Shown here: in pieces, positions 1 through 8,023 of the stretch
How positions within the stretch are numbered: the stretch's first letter is position 1
How the letters are laid out: each line of letters starts with the position of its first letter
Assembly: GCA_021648465.1 (NCBI GenBank)
Contig: JAKISR010000014.1
Coordinates: forward strand, 1 to 45,240
DNA: 45,240 nt
Direction of reading: 5' to 3'
Source: Sulfurimonas sp.
Lineage (GTDB): Bacteria > Campylobacterota > Campylobacteria > Campylobacterales > Sulfurimonadaceae
The notes under the pieces: model-generated
What the model was told of the DNA's origin: nothing
Database searches by the model: none
What the model saw: the letters and a program-made list of their open reading frames with translations, nothing else
Program-made: the position numbers and the translations under genes

Positions 1-126
1 TGCAGTATGTGCGAAACATTATGTTTACAAGATAAAACAAATGAAGTTTTAGATGCTTACAAACAAGGTTTGCATCATTTAAAAGCTCCAAGTGGAGATA
101 TTCCACAACATCTGAATTTTATTTAG
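1..126 (+). CDS. C-terminal end of an unidentified protein (partial)
   Basis: The first 126 bases read as an open frame from the window edge to a TAG stop, giving 41 residues that begin CSMCETLC and end QHLNFI. The gene starts upstream, so the family cannot be decided. The cysteine pairs could bind metal, but this is only a guess. It lies 8 bases before a methyltransferase gene on the same strand and is probably part of the same surface-sugar operon. Confidence 0.55.
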   Translation, partial: CSMCETLCLQDKTNEVLDAYKQGLHHLKAPSGDIPQHLNFI

Positions 127-134
127 GTTGGTAG

Positions 135-899
135 ATGAAAATAGCTTGTCCAGTTTGTTATTGTGATGCAGGTGAATATAATATAAATATTGATGAATTT
201 TCTATATATAAATGTATCAATTGTGGGCTTGAGCATACTTATCCAATACCTACGGATAAAGAGCTAATAGATTTTTATTCAAGATATGAAGATATAAGAG
301 CAGACTCTGCAATTGTAAAATTAAATGTCCAAAATAATTTAGAAAAATTATTAAAATATGGATTAAATAAAAACTCTTTAATATTTGATTTTGGCTGTGG
401 AAAAGGTGAGTTTGTTGATATAGCTGGAAAAAATTGTTATGGAGTAGAACACTCAAATTCTGTAGGAGATAGAATTTTTAATAATTTAGATAATTTAGAA
501 ATTAAAGAGTTTGAATATATTACACTTTGGGGTGCACTAGAGTATCTTAATGATATAAAACAGATAATGAAAAAATTATCAAATATTTTAAAAAAAGATG
601 GTTATATTATTATAACGACAGTAGATGCAGAGGGTAAAATCCCATATTATTATAAACCACCAGAGCATTTAACATACTGGACAAAAAAAAGTTTACACCT
701 GTTGGCAGAATATATAGAGTGTGATATTTTAGAGATATCACAATATAATATGAAACAATTTAGTCATATCTATTTGGATAGATTATTAAGTCGAACACCC
801 AAGGAGCATGCAGTGGTAATTAAAGATAGTATTAATAAGTTGCCTGAAATTATAGAAATACCTACTAATGAACTTTTTACAGTTTTTAAAAAAAGATAA
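135..899 (+). CDS. Class I SAM-dependent methyltransferase with N-terminal zinc-binding cysteines
   Basis: The 254-aa product has two cysteine pairs at its N-terminus (CPVC at residues 5-8 and CINC at 27-30), as in the zinc-ribbon part of sugar and small-molecule methyltransferases. Motif I of the SAM-binding fold follows (IFDFGCGKGEF, about 83-93), then LWGALEYL near 130 as the post-motif acidic/loop region. The next genes make nucleotide-activated heptose, so a role in modifying a surface or flagellar sugar is likely; the substrate is not visible in the sequence. The start is close behind the previous gene, and the stop is 3 bases before the next gene. The fold assignment is firm, the substrate unknown. 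Confidence 0.8.
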   Translation: MKIACPVCYCDAGEYNINIDEFSIYKCINCGLEHTYPIPTDKELIDFYSRYEDIRADSAIVKLNVQNNLEKLLKYGLNKNSLIFDFGCGKGEFVDIAGKNCYGVEHSNSVGDRIFNNLDNLEIKEFEYITLWGALEYLNDIKQIMKKLSNILKKDGYIIITTVDAEGKIPYYYKPPEHLTYWTKKSLHLLAEYIECDILEISQYNMKQFSHIYLDRLLSRTPKEHAVVIKDSINKLPEIIEIPTNELFTVFKKR

Positions 900-902
900 T
901 TT

Positions 903-2324
903 ATGAAAATTAAAAAAACAATATTTGTAAGTGGCGATTTCAACATACTGCACCCAGGGCATTTACGACTTCTGAAATTTGCTAAAGAGAGTGGAGATTA
1001 TCTAGTAGTTGGTTTAAATAGTGATGATATAAACTCTAAAGGGATACATCAAGATATTCGTTTGGAGTCTATAAAAGCAACAAGTTATGTAGATGAAGCC
1101 TTCATCCTAGAAAGTACGCCATTAGAGTATATAAAAATAAATAAGCCTGATATAGTTGTAAAAGGTAAAGAGCATGAAAGTCAAGAAAATCCAGAATTAG
1201 AAATTATTAGTAGTTACAGTGGAAAACTTCTTTTTAGTTCAGGAGAGATTGCTTTTTCTTCAATGGATCTTTTAGAAAGAGAGTTTTTTTCTTTTAATAA
1301 TAAACTTCAACATGGTTATGAATATATCTCAAGACATAAGTTAGAATTTCAAAATTTAAAAGAGATTATAAATAAATTCTCAAACCTTAATATACTTGTT
1401 ATTGGTGACACTATTGTTGATGAGTATATAACATGTGAGCCACTTGGTATGAGCCAAGAAGATCCAACTATAGTTGTCTCTCCACTAGCTACTAATAAAT
1501 TTATTGGAGGTGGGGCAATAGTTGCATCACATGCAAGAACTATGGGAGCTAATGTAGAATTTATTTCAGTTGTTGGTGATGATGAAAATAAAAATTATGT
1601 TCAACAAGGTTTAGAAAATTTAGGTATAAAAACAGCTCTTTTTTGTGATTGTACAAGACCAACAACTCTAAAACAGAGATTTCGTGCAAATGGTAAAACA
1701 CTTTTAAGAGTAAATCATTTAAAGCAACATAGTATAAATAAAGATATTGAAAATGAAATATTAAAAAATGTAAAAGAGTCTATTGATAAGATTGATTTGA
1801 TTTTGTTTTCTGATTTTTCTTATGGACTACTTACAAATAAAATTATTAAAAGTATCTCTAAGCTTGGTGGAGAGAAAAATATTTTCATGGTAGCAGATTC
1901 ACAAAGTTCTTCTCAAGTTGGGGATATTTCAAAATTTAAAAATATGACATTAGTTACTCCAACTGAGAGAGAAATAAGACTCTCTTTAAATGATTTTGAA
2001 TCTGGTTTAGTTGTTTTATCAGAAAAATTAGCAAAAAAATCAAAGGCTAAGTATATCTTTACAACCTTGGGAGCTGAGGGAATAATGATTTATAATAATC
2101 CTAAAGATAAACTTTTGACAGATAATATAAAAGCTCTTGGAAATATTGTTAAAGATGTAAGTGGTGCAGGGGATTCTCTTCTTGCCTGTAGCGCGATGGC
2201 TTTAAGTGTTGGTGCAACTATTTGGCAAAGTGCTTATCTTGGCTCACTTGTAGCTGCTATACAAGTGAGTCGTGTTGGGAATATACCAATTAAAAAAGAA
2301 GAAATCATCAAAGAATTAGAGTAG
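903..2324 (+). CDS. Bifunctional nucleotidyltransferase/PfkB sugar kinase, heptose type, with domains in reversed order
   Basis: Residues about 5-130 form a cytidylyltransferase-like domain with the signature SGDFNILHPGH (the HxGH motif). Residues about 155-473 form a PfkB/ribokinase domain with GGGAIVASHA near 200 and the C-terminal DVSGAGDS signature at 418-425, which holds the catalytic Asp. These are the two activities of HldE, which phosphorylates heptose-7-phosphate at C1 and later transfers a nucleotide to it. In E. coli HldE the kinase comes first, whereas here the nucleotidyltransferase comes first. The gene abuts a second sugar-1-phosphate nucleotidyltransferase (the next ATG follows the stop directly), supporting a role in activated heptose supply for LPS, capsule or glycans. 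Exact substrates are inferred. Confidence 0.82.
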   Translation: MKIKKTIFVSGDFNILHPGHLRLLKFAKESGDYLVVGLNSDDINSKGIHQDIRLESIKATSYVDEAFILESTPLEYIKINKPDIVVKGKEHESQENPELEIISSYSGKLLFSSGEIAFSSMDLLEREFFSFNNKLQHGYEYISRHKLEFQNLKEIINKFSNLNILVIGDTIVDEYITCEPLGMSQEDPTIVVSPLATNKFIGGGAIVASHARTMGANVEFISVVGDDENKNYVQQGLENLGIKTALFCDCTRPTTLKQRFRANGKTLLRVNHLKQHSINKDIENEILKNVKESIDKIDLILFSDFSYGLLTNKIIKSISKLGGEKNIFMVADSQSSSQVGDISKFKNMTLVTPTEREIRLSLNDFESGLVVLSEKLAKKSKAKYIFTTLGAEGIMIYNNPKDKLLTDNIKALGNIVKDVSGAGDSLLACSAMALSVGATIWQSAYLGSLVAAIQVSRVGNIPIKKEEIIKELE

Positions 2325-3032
2325 ATGAAAGCATTACTTCTTGCAGCAGGTTTGGGAACAAGATTAAAACCAATTACAGACACTATTCCAAAATGCTTAG
2401 TCCCAATACATGGTAAACCTTTACTTGAGTACTGGTTAGAGAATCTAAGTGAAGTGGGAGTAAATGAGTTTTTAATAAATATTTCATATCTAAGTGAGCA
2501 AATTGAAGAGTTTATACAAAATTCTAAATATAGAGATGTTGTTACTTTGGTTCATGAAAAGAAACTTTTAAATACTGGTGGCACACTTTTAGCAAATAGA
2601 AATTTTTTTGATAAAGAGCCATTTATGTTGGTTCATGCTGATAATATCTGTATATGTGACTTTAATGAGTTTATAAAGTCTCATGAAAGAGCTTCTAAAG
2701 ATATAACAATGATGTTATTTAAAAGTGATAACCCAAGTAGTTGTGGTATTGTTAAGCTTGATGATAATGGTATAGTTGAAGAATTTTATGAAAAAGTAAA
2801 AAATCCACCCTCGAATTTAGCAAATGGGGCTGTATATATTTGCTCCAGTACTATATTTAATTTTTTAAAATCTTTAGAAAAAGTAGAGATTGATTTTAGT
2901 AATGATGTTTTACCAAAATATATAGGAAATATCAATACTTACTTAAATAATATCTATCATAGAGATATAGGTAGTGTAGAGAGTTATGCTAAATCAAATA
3001 TAGAATTTTATAAATTGATTAAAAAAAAATAG
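2325..3032 (+). CDS. Sugar-1-phosphate nucleotidyltransferase (HddC/mannose-1-P guanylyltransferase-like)
   Basis: This 235-aa protein begins with the nucleotidyltransferase signature LAAGLGTRLKPIT (6-18) followed by PKCLVPI, and has the metal-binding HAD motif at 104-106. Members transfer NMP to a sugar-1-phosphate. The nearest functional parallel in Campylobacterota is HddC, which makes GDP-D-glycero-D-manno-heptose, and the heptose-kinase-like gene immediately upstream supports this. The ATG follows the upstream stop with no spacer, so translational coupling is likely. A glucose- or mannose-1-phosphate substrate cannot be excluded from sequence alone. Confidence 0.82.
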   Translation: MKALLLAAGLGTRLKPITDTIPKCLVPIHGKPLLEYWLENLSEVGVNEFLINISYLSEQIEEFIQNSKYRDVVTLVHEKKLLNTGGTLLANRNFFDKEPFMLVHADNICICDFNEFIKSHERASKDITMMLFKSDNPSSCGIVKLDDNGIVEEFYEKVKNPPSNLANGAVYICSSTIFNFLKSLEKVEIDFSNDVLPKYIGNINTYLNNIYHRDIGSVESYAKSNIEFYKLIKKK

Positions 3033-3046
3033 AAAATTACCGATAT
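3020..3046 (+). promoter_or_regulatory. Sigma-28 (FliA) promoter for fliD
   Basis: TAAA at 3020-3023 is separated by exactly 15 bases from ACCGATAT at 3039-3046. This matches the flagellar sigma-28 consensus (TAAA, 15 bases, GCCGATAA) except for the first base of the -10 and its end. The -35 lies inside the last codons of the upstream nucleotidyltransferase gene. It sits about 50 bases before the fliD start, with a small hairpin (CCACT/AGTGG) in between. This fits late-class flagellar control of fliD-fliS. Confidence 0.7.
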
Positions 3047-3097
3047 TATTTTTATGTGAAGACCACTAAAATAAGTGGCTTGTAAAAAGGATTTATT

Positions 3098-4480
3098 ATG
3101 GCTATTGATTCAGTTAGTTCAGTTAGTTCAGTTGGTGCAGGATCAGGTATCCTCACACAAGACGTTTTAGATCAATTAAGGGCTGCTGATGAAGCTGCTA
3201 GAATAACTCCAATAACCTTAGAAATAGCAAATGAAGAAGATAAGCAAAAGGCTTTAAAAACTATAGATGCAACTATGACAAACTTTATTGATAGCATTAA
3301 TGCTATTAAAACTGCTACCCTTTGGGACGATAGAGCAGCAACTGTAAGTTCTGGTACATCCGTTGAGGTATCTGCTAGTTCAAAAACAGATGTACAAGAT
3401 TTTACAATAAATGTAACAACATTAGCTACAAAACAGATAGAACAATCAGGATCTTTTGCAACAGAGGATGATTTAATTTCAGGTGGAGCAGGTCAGATAA
3501 ATATTAATATAAATGGGCAAGATTTTACAGTTGATTATACAGCAACAACTACATTAAAAGAGTTAAAAGATTTAATAAATACAGCGGCTGGAGCAAAAGT
3601 AGATGCTACTGTCGTTCAAGTTAGTGCAGGTGATTTTAGACTTTTTATGAGTTCAGTGGATACTGGTACAACACAAGATATTACAGTTACAGATATAAGT
3701 GGGACTGTTGATGCTAGGCTTAGCACAGGAATGACTGATATTCAAACAGGTATTGATTCAGCTTTTACATTTAATGGACAAGCAATTACAAGAACAAGCA
3801 ATAAAATCACAGACCTAATCACAGGGCTTACACTTACTCTTAAAGAAACAGGCTCTTCTAATGTAAGTATTGCTCAAGATAGAACAAGTATTTTAGAAAA
3901 ATTTGATAGTTTTGTCGGGAAGTATAATGCAGCAATTACAGAGCTTGATAAAATGACTAATCCTAGTACGGAGTCAGAAGAAAGAGGAATATTTTCAACA
4001 GACAGCACTATTAAAGGTATGAAAAGAGCAATTGAAAATATGATTGAGAGTGCTGGTGGTGGTGTCGGAAGCATGATCGATTATGGTTTTGATATTGATA
4101 AAGATGGTAAAATGACATTAGATAAGACAGTTTTAGAAACAGCTATGGATGATAATTCTGTAAACACACAAGCATTTTTTTCTGGCGGAGATTTTACAAA
4201 AACTGATTTAAGTGTTGTACCACTAACTGGAGCTTTTGCAGATATGTCAGTAATTATTGAAGGGTATACAAAATTTAATGCAACACTGGACTCTCTAAAA
4301 GATAACCTCTCAGATAGTATAAGCTCACTTGAAGATAGAAAAGCTTCAGCGACTAAGAGACTTGATTCAAGGTATGAGATACTTACAAAACAGTTTATTG
4401 CATATGATATTATAATAAATAAACTCAATTCTGCTTCATCAATGTTTGTTCAGTTAGCTAATGCTCAAACAACTAATTAA
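3098..4480 (+). CDS. fliD: Flagellar filament cap protein FliD
   Basis: The 460-aa product has the FliD N-terminal domain (starting MAIDSVSSVSSVG, with a heptad-rich segment near residues 40-75 and the typical DDRAATVSSG turn). A central beta-rich domain follows, with repeated flagellin-hook-like INxTTLATKQIEQS. The C-terminal FliD domain, about 245-455, has predicted coiled-coil ends. FliD caps the growing filament outside the cell and folds exported flagellin. The start has a good ribosome site (AAAAAGGA). A sigma-28 promoter precedes it and fliS and a FliT-like gene follow, which is the usual fliDST arrangement. The length is normal for Campylobacterota. Confidence 0.95.
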   Translation: MAIDSVSSVSSVGAGSGILTQDVLDQLRAADEAARITPITLEIANEEDKQKALKTIDATMTNFIDSINAIKTATLWDDRAATVSSGTSVEVSASSKTDVQDFTINVTTLATKQIEQSGSFATEDDLISGGAGQINININGQDFTVDYTATTTLKELKDLINTAAGAKVDATVVQVSAGDFRLFMSSVDTGTTQDITVTDISGTVDARLSTGMTDIQTGIDSAFTFNGQAITRTSNKITDLITGLTLTLKETGSSNVSIAQDRTSILEKFDSFVGKYNAAITELDKMTNPSTESEERGIFSTDSTIKGMKRAIENMIESAGGGVGSMIDYGFDIDKDGKMTLDKTVLETAMDDNSVNTQAFFSGGDFTKTDLSVVPLTGAFADMSVIIEGYTKFNATLDSLKDNLSDSISSLEDRKASATKRLDSRYEILTKQFIAYDIIINKLNSASSMFVQLANAQTTN

Positions 4481-4556
4481 AGCTAAATTTAGTCTCTAGC
4501 TTGTCGATATATTTAAGATGAAAGAAACTAATAAAAATACTCAAAAAGGATTTAAT

Positions 4557-4934
4557 ATGCATGATAATACTGCTCATAATATTTATGCTCAAAATAATGT
4601 AGGAATTGAGTCTCCAGCAAAACTTATAGAGATGCTTTACGAAGGGGTACTTCGTTTTAATGCACAAGCTAAAAAATCTATTAAAGATATAGATATTGAA
4701 AAAAGAGTTTACTGGATAAATCGCTCTACAGCAATAATTACAGAATTGATTTCTATTTTAGATCATAGTCAATCAGGTGATATTTCAGAATATTTAGAAG
4801 GTTTATATAATTATGAAATTCAACTACTAACTGATGCAAATAATGAAAATTGTATTATAAAATTAGATGAAGTAAGTAATGTTTTTAAAGCTCTTTTAGA
4901 AGCATGGAGAGAAACAACAAATGTGGTTAACTAG
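4557..4934 (+). CDS. fliS: Flagellin export chaperone FliS
   Basis: FliS holds flagellin monomers unfolded before export. The signature is clear: NIYAQNNVGIES then PAKLIEMLYEGVLRF. I place the start at the ATG at 4557, because AAAAAGGA lies 5-12 bases ahead and the product (125 aa) then begins just before the conserved YAQNNV segment, as in other FliS proteins. An in-frame ATG at 4518 would add 13 polar residues and has no good ribosome site. The 3' end overlaps the next gene by 14 bases. Confidence 0.93.
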   Translation: MHDNTAHNIYAQNNVGIESPAKLIEMLYEGVLRFNAQAKKSIKDIDIEKRVYWINRSTAIITELISILDHSQSGDISEYLEGLYNYEIQLLTDANNENCIIKLDEVSNVFKALLEAWRETTNVVN

Positions 4935-5175
4935 TCTAAAGATAGCTATTATTGAGAAAGATACAAACTCTTTAGATAATCTTTTAGATAATCTTCCTAA
5001 ATTAGATAATGAAAAAGAGATTCAAGAGGCTATATATCTTCTAAGAGAGGCCAGTGAGTTAGTTCACTCCTTGCAAGATAACACATCTGCTACAAAGAAT
5101 CAAATCAAAAAAAACTTACAATTTTTACGCTCTACAGATATTCCAACTTCAAGTAAGCTCGATATCAAATTATGA
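4921..5175 (+). CDS. Small helical protein, probable FliT-like flagellar chaperone
   Basis: This 84-aa, fully helical, acidic protein is encoded immediately after fliS with a 14-base overlap, the position normally taken by fliT. Sequence resemblance to FliT is too weak to be certain, but FliT proteins are short, poorly conserved helical chaperones for FliD. The function is inferred from position and size. The last 6 bases overlap the convergent SDR gene. Confidence 0.6.
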   Translation: MWLTSLKIAIIEKDTNSLDNLLDNLPKLDNEKEIQEAIYLLREASELVHSLQDNTSATKNQIKKNLQFLRSTDIPTSSKLDIKL

Positions 5176-5862
5176 TTTTTTAGAGATTCCAAATTTTAGA
5201 CTTCGTATAGTATATTCACTTACAACAGCACCTTTTCTCATGCTTAATATATGTTCAATAGCATCTGCTATATCACTACAAAATAATTTTTCATCATCTT
5301 TAGTACTTACATTAAATTTTAATTGATTATAGAAATTACTTTGTGTCATATCTGGATTTATGTTTGTTATGCTAAGTCCACTTTTTCTACACTCTTGGAA
5401 TAAAGAATCTCCAAATGCTTTTAGACCAGTTTTGGTTGCACTGTATACTCCTGCAAACTTACTAGCTCTTAGAGCCTCAATACTATTAATATTCATTAGA
5501 TAACCATTATTCTTTTTTAAACTTCTAAGTAGAGCATTTGTAAGTAGCATAGGGGCCGTTAAGTTTAGAGACACCATATTAGTAATAGTTTTGTTATTTA
5601 GTTCTTCATGCGGTTCAAATTTACCAAAACCAGCTACATTTATTAAAATATAAATATCATCCTTTGTTAAGTTTTTGCATAAATTAAGTGTTGATAATTC
5701 ATTTGATAAATCTGCTTGAAGAGGAATAAAATTTTCATTATTAAAATTTTTTTTAGTTATGGTTCTGCTAATACCTATAACTGTATAACCTAAGCTTAAA
5801 AGCCTGTTAGTTATCTCTTTTCCAATTCCACTACTTGCACCCGTTATTACAACTTTTTTCAT
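5170..5862 (-). CDS. Short-chain dehydrogenase/reductase
   Basis: This 230-aa classical SDR has the nucleotide-binding motif TGASSGIG at residues 7-14, an INVAGFG motif near 93, the catalytic serine in NINSIEA and the YSATK active-site motif (YxxxK). It would be an NAD(P)-dependent oxidoreductase of unknown substrate. It overlaps the upstream nucleosidase-like gene by 4 bases (ATGA), so the two are co-translated. The motifs are complete and nothing suggests loss of activity. Confidence 0.88.
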   Translation of the reverse strand: MKKVVITGASSGIGKEITNRLLSLGYTVIGISRTITKKNFNNENFIPLQADLSNELSTLNLCKNLTKDDIYILINVAGFGKFEPHEELNNKTITNMVSLNLTAPMLLTNALLRSLKKNNGYLMNINSIEALRASKFAGVYSATKTGLKAFGDSLFQECRKSGLSITNINPDMTQSNFYNQLKFNVSTKDDEKLFCSDIADAIEHILSMRKGAVVSEYTIRSLKFGISKKS

Positions 5863-6392
5863 ATTTTTACTCTTTTTATTATTTTATCAATAGCATTAAA
5901 TATCAATTTTTTAGTACTTTCTTTTGTAATACTATCTGGTTCAAAATGATCACTGACTATTTTATACATATAGCAGTTTTTTGTATTTTTACAGGCTTGA
6001 TAAAAACCAAAAGATTCCATATCAACTATACTATAGTTATTATCTGATACTTCATTATTACTGCATACAATAGTATTATTTGTATTTGTATTTAAAGTAA
6101 ATATTTCTTCATTATATAAAATAGAGCTAATCTCTATACAATCACCAATTTTATATTTTTTACTTGCTCCACAGATACCAATATTTAAAAAAATATCATC
6201 TTTGTTGGGATTAAATTTTCTTATAATAAATAAAGTTGTAAGTTTTGCATTTTGTATACCAATTCCTGAGATAATAATTTTTATATTTTTATTAAAAAAT
6301 ATGGTAAAATTGGCATACTTAGATTTAGTAAGCTTATATTTCTCAACAAATGCTTGAGCTTCTGATTTTAAGGCAACTATAATATACAACAT
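5859..6392 (-). CDS. Short nucleoside phosphorylase/MTA-SAH nucleosidase-like protein
   Basis: The 177-aa product resembles the MTAN/Pfs family: N-terminal IVALKSEAQAF, SGIGIQNAK near 52, a GICGASKKYKIGD segment near 83, then VDMESFGFY, where the Glu binds the ribose, and KIVSDH with the putative catalytic Asp. Family members split the glycosidic bond of 5'-methylthioadenosine or S-adenosylhomocysteine. It is about 50 residues shorter than usual, lacking sequence between the central strand and the VDME motif, so specificity may differ. It is the first gene of a pair with the SDR gene (4-base overlap). Confidence 0.7.
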   Translation of the reverse strand: MLYIIVALKSEAQAFVEKYKLTKSKYANFTIFFNKNIKIIISGIGIQNAKLTTLFIIRKFNPNKDDIFLNIGICGASKKYKIGDCIEISSILYNEEIFTLNTNTNNTIVCSNNEVSDNNYSIVDMESFGFYQACKNTKNCYMYKIVSDHFEPDSITKESTKKLIFNAIDKIIKRVKI

Positions 6393-6461
6393 TCAATATT
6401 GTAGCAAAAATGTTATTTTTATGATAATATTAATAATTAGTAAATAAAAATGGAGAGTAAA

Positions 6462-6800
6462 ATGCCTATTGTAAATGAGGACTATTCAAATATTAATTAT
6501 GAAGAGATGGCTGAATCTATAGGATTGAAATCTAAACATATTCCTATTTTAATAACGAGTTTTTTAAATGAATCTGATTCTATTATGAATAATATTAAAG
6601 AAGCTATTGATAGTAAAAATTATGAAAAAATAAAAACAAATGCACATTCCATTAAAGGAAGTGCTGGTAATTTAAAATTTAATAAAATATATGACATGGC
6701 AAAAGAAGTAGAAAAATCAGCTTCTCTAAAGAGTGAAAACTTTGATTATAACGGATATCTTAAAGCTATTAAAAAAATAATTTCAACAATTTCAAATTAA
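6462..6800 (+). CDS. Stand-alone histidine phosphotransfer (HPt) domain protein
   Basis: The product is a single HPt domain with the signature AHSIKGSAGNL; the phosphorylatable histidine is residue 62 counted from the start used here. HPt proteins pass phosphate between receiver domains in phosphorelays. I chose the ATG at 6462 because GGAG lies 7 bases ahead; an in-frame ATG at 6450 would put that site inside the gene. No histidine kinase is adjacent, so partners are unknown. Confidence 0.85.
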   Translation: MPIVNEDYSNINYEEMAESIGLKSKHIPILITSFLNESDSIMNNIKEAIDSKNYEKIKTNAHSIKGSAGNLKFNKIYDMAKEVEKSASLKSENFDYNGYLKAIKKIISTISN

Positions 6801-6837
6801 TTCTTTGCTATTAAATATTTTTTAGCTATAATTCCAG

Positions 6838-6945
6838 CGCTTCTCTTTAGACCTGTGCAATAGTATTTTGAGATAATGTGTCAGGGTAGGAATACAGCAG
6901 CACATCTTAATTTGCTATGTGCCGCAGGTATCTGGAGGGAAGTAC
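6838..6945 (+). ncRNA. ffs: Signal recognition particle RNA, small bacterial type
   Basis: The conserved apical domain is readable: GTGTCAGG followed by GGAA and then CAGCAGCAC (about 6877-6903), the SRP54/Ffh binding motif with its two asymmetric loops. The flanks pair as a long hairpin, with AGACCTG near 6849-6855 against CAGGTATCT near 6925-6933, and outer CTTCTC against GAGGGAAG. The ends are estimated from where pairing stops. Confidence 0.85.
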
Positions 6946-6965
6946 TTCAAAAACTACTTAAACAA

Positions 6966-7196
6966 TTAATTATCATCTCTATATTTAGATATACCACAAG
7001 CTTGGTTTGGTTTTGGTGGATTATTTTTCAGATAAATTAAATCTTCTAATGTTTGTGTTAAAACTCTTTTTTGTTGCAGTATAGGTAGCATAAGGTTGTC
7101 TTTTTCATTTAAAGGTAAAGCCATATCTGTAAGTACAGCTTCAACCTCTTTATCTAAGTCTTTTATAGCATTTTGTATATTTTTAATTGAATTCAT
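6966..7196 (-). CDS. Small hypothetical helical protein
   Basis: The protein is helical and charged, with a heptad-like centre and a C-terminal tail that contains the only cysteine (QACGISKYRDDN). No family was recognised. The ATG at 7196 gives 76 aa; reading may instead start at a TTG at 7247 (93 aa). Neither has a clear ribosome site. It lies between the SRP RNA and rpmI on the opposite strand. Confidence 0.5.
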   Translation of the reverse strand: MNSIKNIQNAIKDLDKEVEAVLTDMALPLNEKDNLMLPILQQKRVLTQTLEDLIYLKNNPPKPNQACGISKYRDDN

Positions 7197-7270
7197 AGTG
7201 CAATTGTAACTAAATTTCAGAATATTTAGATATAATTCTTTTTCCAAAATAGAACTAATATATCTATTTT

Positions 7271-7287
7271 ACCTCGTAAGTCGAGGT
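7271..7287 (+). promoter_or_regulatory. Hairpin in the rpmI leader
   Basis: ACCTCG and CGAGGT form a perfect 6-bp stem with a 5-base loop, 25 bases before the rpmI start and just ahead of its ribosome site. infC does not precede rpmI here, so this leader could carry control otherwise found in the infC leader. The function is not shown. Confidence 0.35.
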
Positions 7288-7312
7288 GTGAATTTTACAA
7301 AAGGAGTTATCG

Positions 7313-7504
7313 ATGCCAAAGATGAAATCGGTTAAAGGCGCTGTTAAGCGTTTTAAGGTTAAAAAAAATGGTTCTATTAAACGAGGCACTGCATATAGAA
7401 GTCATATTTTAACTAAACAGGATTCAGATACTCGTAGAAAACAAAACAGCCCAAAAGTTGTTTCAAAAGCTGATGAGAAAAATGTAAAGGCTATGATTAA
7501 CTAA
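7313..7504 (+). CDS. rpmI: 50S ribosomal protein L35
   Basis: The 63-aa basic protein starts MPKMKSVKGAVKRFKVKKNG and contains RSHILTKQ, the L35 pattern. It sits in the large ribosomal subunit. The start is set by AAAAGGAG 6-13 bases ahead. It pairs with rplT downstream, as usual, but infC, the normal upstream partner, is not adjacent. The 111-base gap to rplT is structured. Confidence 0.95.
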   Translation: MPKMKSVKGAVKRFKVKKNGSIKRGTAYRSHILTKQDSDTRRKQNSPKVVSKADEKNVKAMIN

Positions 7505-7524
7505 GGTTAGTTAGTTATAAATCT

Positions 7525-7573
7525 CCAGCAAAATAATTATTAAAATGGCTGGGCAAGACCACCATCTGAGTGG
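7525..7573 (+). promoter_or_regulatory. Paired sequences between rpmI and rplT, candidate L20 operator
   Basis: CCAGC (7525-7529) pairs with GCTGG (7548-7552), and CCAC (7559-7562) with GTGG (7570-7573), in the 111-base gap ahead of rplT. L20 is known to repress its own operon through structured mRNA in several bacteria. That this gap serves the purpose is inference. Confidence 0.35.
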
Positions 7574-7615
7574 CACCTTATTGCATAAGTGATTGGGTAA
7601 AGAAAAAGGAAAGAA

Positions 7616-7975
7616 ATGCCAAGAGTAAAAACAGGTGTCGTTCGTAGAAGAAGACATAAAAAGATTTTAAAATTAGCAAAGGGTTTTTATAGCGGACGCC
7701 GTAAACACTTTCGTAAAGCTAAAGAGCAAATTGAACGTTCATTAGTATATGCACATCGTGATAGAAAACAGAAAAAACGCGACTTCCGTAAACTATGGAT
7801 TATTCGTATTAATGCTGCAGCAAGACTAAGCGGTATGAATTATTCAACTTTTATGAATGGTGTTAAAAAGGCTGGCATAGAGCTAGATCGTAAAATTCTT
7901 GCTGATATGGCGATGAATGATGCAACAGCATTTTCTGCAGTTGTAACAGCGTCAAAAGCGGCATTAGCTAAGTAG
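7616..7975 (+). CDS. rplT: 50S ribosomal protein L20
   Basis: The 119-aa product is an ordinary L20: MPRVKTGVVRRRRHKKILK, then GFYSGRRKHFRKAKEQ and FRKLWIIRINAAAR. It binds 23S rRNA early in assembly of the large subunit and often represses its own mRNA. The ribosome site AAAGGAAAG lies directly ahead. A hairpin with ACTCTC/GAGAGT arms at about 7988-8012 lies after the stop but has no U-tract. Confidence 0.96.
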   Translation: MPRVKTGVVRRRRHKKILKLAKGFYSGRRKHFRKAKEQIERSLVYAHRDRKQKKRDFRKLWIIRINAAARLSGMNYSTFMNGVKKAGIELDRKILADMAMNDATAFSAVVTASKAALAK

Positions 7976-8023
7976 TAAAAAATTATTACTCTCTTTCTCA
8001 ACTTACGAGAGTGAGAGCTTAGT

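Noticed and set aside
3057..3085. Hairpin before fliD similar in part to sequence between rpmI and rplT (AAGACCAC...AGTGGC)
   Set aside because: Shared bases are few and the surroundings differ; probably coincidence, so not reported as a repeat family.
4081..4428. 115-aa minus-strand frame inside fliD
   Set aside because: Entirely antisense to a clear fliD gene; hydrophobic shadow frame.
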